Of a DNA stretch of 63,973 bases, positions 59,614 through 63,973 are shown piece by piece. The notes under the pieces were generated by a model that was not told where the DNA came from, ran no database searches, and was given only the letters and a program-made list of their open reading frames with translations. This stretch comes from Silanimonas sp. (GTDB lineage: Bacteria > Pseudomonadota > Gammaproteobacteria > Xanthomonadales > Xanthomonadaceae): contig NZ_JAPZSC010000014.1 of NCBI RefSeq assembly GCF_027531545.1, positions 1-63,973 on the forward strand, read 5' to 3'. The position numbers and the translations under genes were made by a program. Each line of letters begins with the position of its first letter. The stretch's first letter is position 1.

Positions 59614-60080
59614 GGAGTCGGGCGAGGTGCCGCCAGGGTAGGTCGGTAGGGGCCTCCGAGCTGGCGCAGATGGGCCGATGCGAACGCCTGGTGGTTCTCG
59701 AATCCCTGCACGGCCCGCGTCGATGCACTTCACAGGAAGAGGCGCGCCGGAGGGGCATCGCGGCCCATGTGCGCTTCGAGTTGCAGGGTCGGCGCGCCAC
59801 AGCGCCAGGCGACGGGTCGACTCGACGACCGGGCGAGAGGTGCTTCATCGCGACGATGGTCTTCGGGGACGCCTGGCAGACCGATGCGTTGCGCGACTTC
59901 AGGGACACGGTCCTGAGGCCGCGGCCTTGGGGGCGACGCCTGGTGGCAGCCTACTATGCCGCCGGTCCGCGCCTTTGCAGAGTGCTCCAGCGCTGCCCGC
60001 CGTTGCTGCGGATGACCAGGGGCATCCTGGGCTTCGTGGCGCATGGCTGGCGGCGATGGTCGGCGAGGAGGCGACCATGA
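59610..60080 (+). CDS. CFI-box protein with Cas4-like N-terminus
   Basis: The 156-residue protein begins with ASELAQMGRCERLVVLESLHG and continues CTSQEEARRRGIAAHVRFE (about residues 15-57). That is the start of Cas4-like and RecB-family PD-(D/E)XK proteins. The C-terminus has the CFI-box: CFIATMVFGDAWQTDALRDF (about 82-101), then RDTVLRPRPWGRRLV and a hydrophobic end. No catalytic D/E-x-K is visible. It overlaps both neighbours by 4 bp and may be the first half of a split nuclease with the next gene. Confidence 0.6.
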   Translation: MRSRARCRQGRSVGASELAQMGRCERLVVLESLHGPRRCTSQEEARRRGIAAHVRFELQGRRATAPGDGSTRRPGERCFIATMVFGDAWQTDALRDFRDTVLRPRPWGRRLVAAYYAAGPRLCRVLQRCPPLLRMTRGILGFVAHGWRRWSARRRP

Positions 60081-60649
60081 GGTTCGACCTGATGTGGCCG
60101 TGGGTGCTGCTCCTGGCTGTTGCCTTGGCGGTCACGTGGCACCTGGTCCGGCGGCACCGCGCACGCGTCGCGGAGCGGCGGGACCGACCGGCCGGGCTGC
60201 GGGACGCCGAACTGATCTGCGTGGAGTCGCAGTTCAGGTCGAAGAGCCGCTGGCCCATCGTGGCCAGGGTGGACAGGGCCTATCGGCTGCCGAGCGGTCT
60301 GGTCGTGCTGGTTGAACTGAAGACGCGGTCGACTGCGGCGGTGAGGGCGTCGGATGTCATCCAGCTCTCGGCGCAGCGGGTGGCCGTGGAGGATGAACTG
60401 CGTGTCCAGGTGTCTGACGAGGCGTTCGTGATCTTTCCTGGTCGGCACTCAGCGCCGCCGACCTCACGAGCGGTCCGCTTGATGTCGCGGGAGCAAATCG
60501 AAGCCGTTGCAGCGAGGCACCGTCGACTGATCGATGGACTCGATCGCCCGCAGTGGCCCGACAGCGAGCATGTTTGTCACGGCTGTGGGCAGCGAGCGGC
60601 CTGCGGCGCCGCTGGCGAGGGCCTGGCGGGTGCGGTCCGGAGGCGCTAG
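60077..60649 (+). CDS. Membrane-anchored Cas4-like nuclease
   Basis: The 190-residue protein has an N-terminal membrane helix (about residues 8-24), then a PD-(D/E)XK core. WPIVARVDRAYRL supplies the Asp and VLVELKTR (about 78-85) the E-x-K. A Gln-containing helix (VIQLSAQRVAV) and a C-terminal Cys cluster CHGCGQRAAC follow. The Cys cluster recalls Cas4 FeS ligands, but only three Cys are there. Anchoring a nuclease of this kind to the membrane is unusual. It is the last gene of the ParM operon. Confidence 0.65.
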   Translation: MRFDLMWPWVLLLAVALAVTWHLVRRHRARVAERRDRPAGLRDAELICVESQFRSKSRWPIVARVDRAYRLPSGLVVLVELKTRSTAAVRASDVIQLSAQRVAVEDELRVQVSDEAFVIFPGRHSAPPTSRAVRLMSREQIEAVAARHRRLIDGLDRPQWPDSEHVCHGCGQRAACGAAGEGLAGAVRRR

Positions 60650-60650
60650 A

Positions 60651-61178
60651 ATGTCCAAAATATTCGACAATTCTTCGGACCAAGCTGTGGACCTCTCCAA
60701 CCTGGGCACCATCATCCGCGAGCGGCGCGAGGCGCTGGGACTGACGCAGTCCCGGCTTGCGCAACTGAGCGGGCTTTCGCGGCAGACACTGGTTGGCCTG
60801 GAAGCGGGCGCTCTGAGCGATCTGGGATTCAACCGGGTCGCGCAGGTGCTGGCCGTGATGGGGCTGGACCTCGATCCGCCCAGCCAGGCAGCGCGCGCTC
60901 GGAAGCGGGGCCTGTGGATGGCGGCGAAGAACGCCAGCGTGAGTTACGTCCAGGAGGTGCCGCCCGAAATGCTCGGCCATGCGCTGGTCAGCGGCAGCGT
61001 ACCGAAGGGCTACGCGGCCCACCTGACGCACCTGCTTGACGAGGCGCCGGTGCCCCTGGTGGTGATGGCCGTGGAGGAAGCCGCTGCGAACGAGGGCGTG
61101 GCCCCCAAGGCTGTGTGGCGCAATGTTGCGAAGCTCGCCAGGTCATTGGCGGTGCACCGGCAGGGCCTGTGGGCGTGA
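60651..61178 (+). CDS. XRE-type antitoxin of an AbiEii-like pair
   Basis: The 175-residue protein has an HTH at residues 20-65 (GLTQSRLAQLSGLSRQTLVGLE) and a helical C-terminal half. It lies 10 bp before an AbiEii/AbiGii-type nucleotidyltransferase toxin, a known pairing. ATG 60651 is used; a GTG at 60687 would drop a possible operator (GTCCAAAATATTCGAC) out of the coding part. A decayed second copy is at 62285-62692. Confidence 0.75.
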   Translation: MSKIFDNSSDQAVDLSNLGTIIRERREALGLTQSRLAQLSGLSRQTLVGLEAGALSDLGFNRVAQVLAVMGLDLDPPSQAARARKRGLWMAAKNASVSYVQEVPPEMLGHALVSGSVPKGYAAHLTHLLDEAPVPLVVMAVEEAAANEGVAPKAVWRNVAKLARSLAVHRQGLWA

Positions 61179-61188
61179 TGAGAGCGTG

Positions 61189-61848
61189 ATGAAGTCGCTG
61201 CCGTCCGGCCCCTGGGAAGTGCTGTTCCAGCGAGCGCTGCGGCTGGTCGACGACATCCAGCGCCATGGGGGGCTTGCGGACCCGTTCTGGACCTTCGGAG
61301 GCGGGACCGTCCTGATGTTCAGGCACGGACATCGCCTCAGCAAGGACATCGACATCTTCGTGCCGGACCCGCAGTACCTGGGCTACGTGACGCCCCGACT
61401 CAGCGACACGGCAGCATCCCTGACCGAGGAGTACACGGAGATGCCGGGCTCGTTCGTCAAGCTGCAGTTCGAGGAAGGCGAGATCGACTTCGTGGCCGCA
61501 CCGAACCTCACCGACGCGGCCTGGGAGCGGTGGGATATCCAGGGTCGGCCGGTGCGCGTCGAGACGGCTGCGGAGGTGATCGCCAAGAAGATGTACCACC
61601 GCGGGGACCGTGCGACGGCGCGTGATCTCTTCGACCTGGCGATGGTGGTCGAGCGGGAGCCGGATGCGCTGGCGGCAGCCGCGCCTTTCCTCATGCGGCA
61701 CCGGGAGAGGTTCCTGGAGCAGATCAGGCAACCCGGGGCCGGGTTTGTGGCGACCTTCGAGGCGATCGCTGCGACCGGGTATCAGCCGAGCCTGGAGCAA
61801 TGCGTAGAGGTTGCCACCGCCTACCTTTCCGCGTTGAAGGACGGATGA
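61189..61848 (+). CDS. AbiEii/AbiGii-type nucleotidyltransferase toxin
   Basis: The 219-residue protein has the motif FGGGTVLMFRHGHRLSKDIDIFV split around the catalytic acids D-I-D (near residue 48). Further on are EIDFVAAP (third acid), VIAKKMYHRGDRATARDL and a helical tail. Toxins of this class transfer nucleotides to tRNA or other targets and block growth. The XRE partner upstream should neutralise it. It would serve as an addiction module for the ICE and may also abort infection. Confidence 0.8.
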   Translation: MKSLPSGPWEVLFQRALRLVDDIQRHGGLADPFWTFGGGTVLMFRHGHRLSKDIDIFVPDPQYLGYVTPRLSDTAASLTEEYTEMPGSFVKLQFEEGEIDFVAAPNLTDAAWERWDIQGRPVRVETAAEVIAKKMYHRGDRATARDLFDLAMVVEREPDALAAAAPFLMRHRERFLEQIRQPGAGFVATFEAIAATGYQPSLEQCVEVATAYLSALKDG

Positions 61849-61892
61849 GCATCGCGACGTTGCGGGCGACGGGCAGGACCGCCAGAATGTCG

Positions 61893-62023
61893 TTGCTGAC
61901 GGTCTCAAGACGTCCCATGCGGACAAGGGGAACAGACGGGGGAACAAATCAGTTTTTCCCAGCGCTTTTCCCAATGAGATCAACAGCTTAGGTCGCCGTT
62001 TTGTATCCCATCAGCCACCCCAG
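61893..62023. repeat. Direct repeat A, possible att site
   Basis: A ~131-bp unit repeated at 63586-63717. A core of 49 bp (61973-62021) matches the second copy at 46 positions. Ends of the core look slightly like a tRNA T-arm (GGTCGCCGTTTTG), but no tRNA can be drawn. The position beyond the last ICE genes suits an attachment site. Confidence 0.6.
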
Positions 62024-62049
62024 CCAACACCGGGCATAGCGCATCCAGC

Positions 62050-62075
62050 GGCCCCTCATCGCAAGGTGAGGGGCC
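62050..62075. terminator. Terminator-like hairpin after repeat A
   Basis: GGCCCCTCA tcgcaagg TGAGGGGCC, perfect 9-bp arms, followed by GTTGTCGTT. Confidence 0.5.
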
Positions 62076-62284
62076 GTTGTCGTTGGGGCTCGATTCGAGG
62101 CAAATGATCTGGCTCGTCGGCCTCGTCGTCGCGTAGAGACGATGGCATCTTGGTGGCGCTTTCGCCGTCGGCCCTCGACCGTGCGCAGGGGTTCAAGCAG
62201 TGAATGTCTCCAACTCGGGATCAATCGTCCGCGCGCGCTGAGAAGCACTTGGGTTGTCTCAGTCGCGACTCGGACGCTTCAGCG

Positions 62285-62692
62285 GACTTTCGCGGCGTAC
62301 GCTGGTCGGCGTGGAGGCGGGCGCTGTAAGCGACTTTGGACCTCACCAAGTGGCCTAGGTGCCGGCCGCGCTGAGACTGGACCTCTGTCCGCCCAGCCAG
62401 GCAGACTACGCCCGGAAAGCGGGGCCTGTGGATGGCGGCGAAGAACGCCGGCGTGAGCTACGTCCAGGAGGTGCCGCCCGACACGCTCGGCCATGCGCTG
62501 GTCAGCGGCGGCGTACCGAAGGGCTACGCGGCCCAGCTGACGCACCTGCTCGACGAGGCGCCGGTGCCCCTGTTGGTGATGGCCGTGGAGGAAGCCGCCG
62601 CGAACGACGGCGTTGCCCCCAAGGCTGTGTGGCGCAATGTCGCGAAACTCGCCAGGTCACTGGCGGTGCACCGGCAGGGCCTGTGGGCGTGA
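62285..62692 (+). pseudogene. Decayed second copy of the XRE antitoxin
   Basis: From the second half of the HTH onward the DNA follows 60776-61178. A stop and several substitutions break the first part, while the C-terminal 86 codons (from 62432) are intact and about 90% identical. A toxin stub follows at 62703-62729 (MKSLPCGP then a stop), matching the toxin start at 61189. This shows that a whole toxin-antitoxin unit was once here. Confidence 0.8.
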
Positions 62693-62799
62693 TGACAGCG
62701 TGATGAAGTCGCTGCCGTGCGGGCCCTGACTAGCCAGCTTGTGGAATGGGCAGGTGGTAAGGCATAATCGCCTTACGCGCCGTTTCTGCTGACCAGCCC

Positions 62800-63048
62800 A
62801 TGCCTACCCTCACCGTCACCGCCAAGGGCCAGATCACACTGCGGCGCGAACTACTGCAGTACCTGGGCATCCGGCCCGGGCAGCAGGTGACCGTGGACAA
62901 GCTGGCGGGTGGCGTGCTGGCGCTGCATGCCAAGGCACCCCATGGGCTGGAGGCCTTCGCCGGCTGCCTGCCGCCGCCGGCCAAGGCTCTGAGCCTGGAC
63001 GAGATGAACGCCCTCGTGTCCGACGCCTGGGCAGGCCAGCGCAAGTGA
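62800..63048 (+). CDS. vapB: AbrB/MazE-type antitoxin (VapB-like)
   Basis: The 82-residue protein has the swapped-hairpin AbrB DNA-binding domain, VTAKGQITLRRELLQYLGI and GQQVTV, and a short helical tail that would wrap the toxin. It overlaps the PIN-domain gene by GTGA. It should bind its own promoter as an autoregulator. Confidence 0.85.
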   Translation: MPTLTVTAKGQITLRRELLQYLGIRPGQQVTVDKLAGGVLALHAKAPHGLEAFAGCLPPPAKALSLDEMNALVSDAWAGQRK

Positions 63049-63443
63049 AGGTCACGCTCGATACCAACGTCCTGGTGCGTCTGGCCACGAAGGACGACGC
63101 AGCCCAGGCTGCACAGGCGCTGCAGGTGCTGCAGAACGCAACGCTGATCGCCGTGCCCACGCCTGCACTCTGTGAGTTGGTGTGGGTGCTGCTGCGGGGC
63201 TACCGCTACACACCCGCGCAGGTGGCTCAGGCGGTACGCACGCTGATTCAGGTGCGCCACGTGGTGTGCCACACCCCGGCGGCGCTGGCCGGTCTGGCTG
63301 TGCTGGAGGCGGGGGGCGACTTTGCCGACGGCGCCATTGCCTACGAGGGCGAACTGCTCGGTGGGCCCGAGTTCGTTACCTTCGACCAGCAGGCGGCCAG
63401 GCTGCTGAAGTCGCAGAAGCGAAAGGTGCGTTGGCTTCGCTGA
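63045..63443 (+). CDS. vapC: VapC-type PIN-domain ribonuclease toxin
   Basis: The 132-residue PIN protein has the first acid in TLDTNVLVRL (residues 4-13), the second in LCELVWVLL, and the last acids in DFADGAIAYEG and TFDQQA. GTG 63045 overlaps the antitoxin stop. VapC toxins cut tRNA or rRNA when unbound by VapB. The pair stands where the decayed AbiEii toxin of the second unit should be. Confidence 0.88.
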   Translation: MKVTLDTNVLVRLATKDDAAQAAQALQVLQNATLIAVPTPALCELVWVLLRGYRYTPAQVAQAVRTLIQVRHVVCHTPAALAGLAVLEAGGDFADGAIAYEGELLGGPEFVTFDQQAARLLKSQKRKVRWLR

Positions 63444-63585
63444 CGTGCCCGGCTGGGCGTGGGTGGTTTCACCGCGCCCGCGGCCCGGGCGGCGGCACTG
63501 CCAGCGAATCTGCCTACACCTGCGGTACCCGACGACGTACTCCGATGGAGCGTTGCCGATGGTCGGCGGTGTGGCCACAATCGAC

Positions 63586-63717
63586 TTGCTGAAGGTCTCA
63601 GGACATCCCGGTCAGGGTAGGGGAGCAGGTGGGGGAACAGACCGATCACCAGCCCAGCTTTCCCGAATGAGATCAACAGCTCAGGTCGCCGTTTTGGATC
63701 CCATCAGCCAGCCCACC
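63586..63717. repeat. Direct repeat B, possible att site
   Basis: Second copy of the unit at 61893-62023, with core 63666-63714. The two copies bracket the decayed antitoxin and VapBC, a 1.69-kb segment. Confidence 0.6.
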
Positions 63718-63840
63718 GTTCTCTAAGCTGCTGATTTCCTTGACACCCCGGTTCAATCGGGGGAGGACAAGGCCGATCTTGCTGCTGCGCGTGTTGCTGA
63801 AACCGCAGAAGCAGTTCGATGCAAGCAACTCAACACCTGA

Positions 63841-63973
63841 TCAGCAAGCTGCCTCAGCTGCGCGAGTCGTCTTGAGGGGGTGCGGAGCGGCCTGAGCAGC
63901 GTCGCGGGCCAGCCGAAGCAGGATGGTTCTCAGGTTGTAGCGGCGGTTGAAGAGGTACTGGATCTGTCCGAGG
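63841..63973 (-). mobile_element. 3' end of an IS1595/ISXO2-like transposase
   Basis: The last 43 codons of a minus-strand gene (LGQIQYLFNRRYNLRTILL, then RLARDAAQAAPHPL) enter from the right edge and end at TGA 63843-63841. FNRRYNLRTILLRL resembles the C-terminus of IS1595-type transposases. The sequence GGGGTGTCAAGGAAATCAGC at about 63749-63730 could be the IS end, just after repeat B. Confidence 0.55.

Noticed and set aside
61973-63714. The repeat core read as a tRNA 3' end used as integration site.
   Set aside because: Only a vague T-arm likeness; no acceptor, anticodon or D arm can be folded from the flanking bases.
1-63973. CRISPR arrays.
   Set aside because: No regular series of direct repeats with spacers was seen. 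The Cas4-like gene at 60.1 kb has no cas neighbours.

Overview
The window is high-GC DNA, roughly two thirds G+C by eye. It reads as most of an integrative conjugative element (ICE) or closely related genomic island from a betaproteobacterium, most likely Burkholderiales. That placement rests on codon bias and on the set of ICE families present, not on a marker gene; no rRNA, tRNA or chromosomal housekeeping gene is visible. Conjugation genes of the SXT/IncC type (TraI_2-domain protein, TraD-type coupling protein, DUF4400), FlhC/FlhD-like and AcaB-like regulators, DUF932, DUF1173, a Gp3-like directionality factor, ParB- and ParM-like proteins and a tyrosine integrase form the backbone. Defence and resistance cargo sits between them.

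Layout. 0-5.5 kb: the start of a type 2 BREX operon on the minus strand (XRE regulator, PglW kinase, PglX). PglX is cut off just after its AdoMet-binding motif, next to a large inverted repeat. 5.5-9.8 kb: DUF4400, TraD and a TraI_2 protein whose HD-type metal motif appears lost. 10.1-15.5 kb: a complete type III CBASS locus (SAVED effector, TRIP13-like ATPase, HORMA protein, CD-NTase) facing a divergent CapH/CapP-type repressor and protease pair. 15.7-16.8 kb: FlhC- and FlhD-like master activators with a good promoter. 17-23 kb: minus-strand block of DUF932, TOPRIM primase-like, GHKL ATPase and small unknown proteins. 23.3-31 kb: plus-strand block of AcaB-like, AlpA-like, a recombinase-fold protein without catalytic residues, DUF1173, Gp3-like factor and an SbcD-like phosphoesterase.

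31-35.4 kb is a cargo insert: arsR, a GNAT-flavoprotein fusion, an MFS pump and decayed kdpF-kdpA. It separates the SbcD-like gene from its probable SbcC-like partner at 35.7 kb. 38-44.7 kb holds small accessory ICE genes, each with a GC-rich leader hairpin. 44.9-52.8 kb is a compact three-gene operon: a membrane-anchored TerB_N/TerB/TerB_C protein, a BrxD-type ATPase, and an Lhr-like helicase fused to an ADP-ribosylglycohydrolase. This is the best candidate for an undescribed defence system here. 52.9-60.6 kb carries an XRE regulator, ParB, the integrase, then a ParM-like operon ending in a CFI-box protein and a membrane-anchored Cas4-like nuclease. 60.6-63.97 kb is a right-end region: XRE/AbiEii toxin-antitoxin, a decayed second copy of it, VapBC, two ~131-bp direct repeats that may be att sites, and the 3' end of an IS transposase.

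How the parts may work together. A near-identical 24-bp box recurs at 24.3, 40.9, 44.2 and 57.7 kb, each time oriented toward a downstream gene (AlpA, RadC-like, a small operon, the integrase). I infer it is the binding site of an ICE-wide regulator, with the FlhDC-like pair as the first candidate. AcaB-like plus FlhDC-like regulators match the control logic known for IncC and SXT elements. The AlpA-like protein, Gp3-like factor and integrase would then control excision, and ParB/ParM plus two toxin-antitoxin pairs would hold the element in the host.
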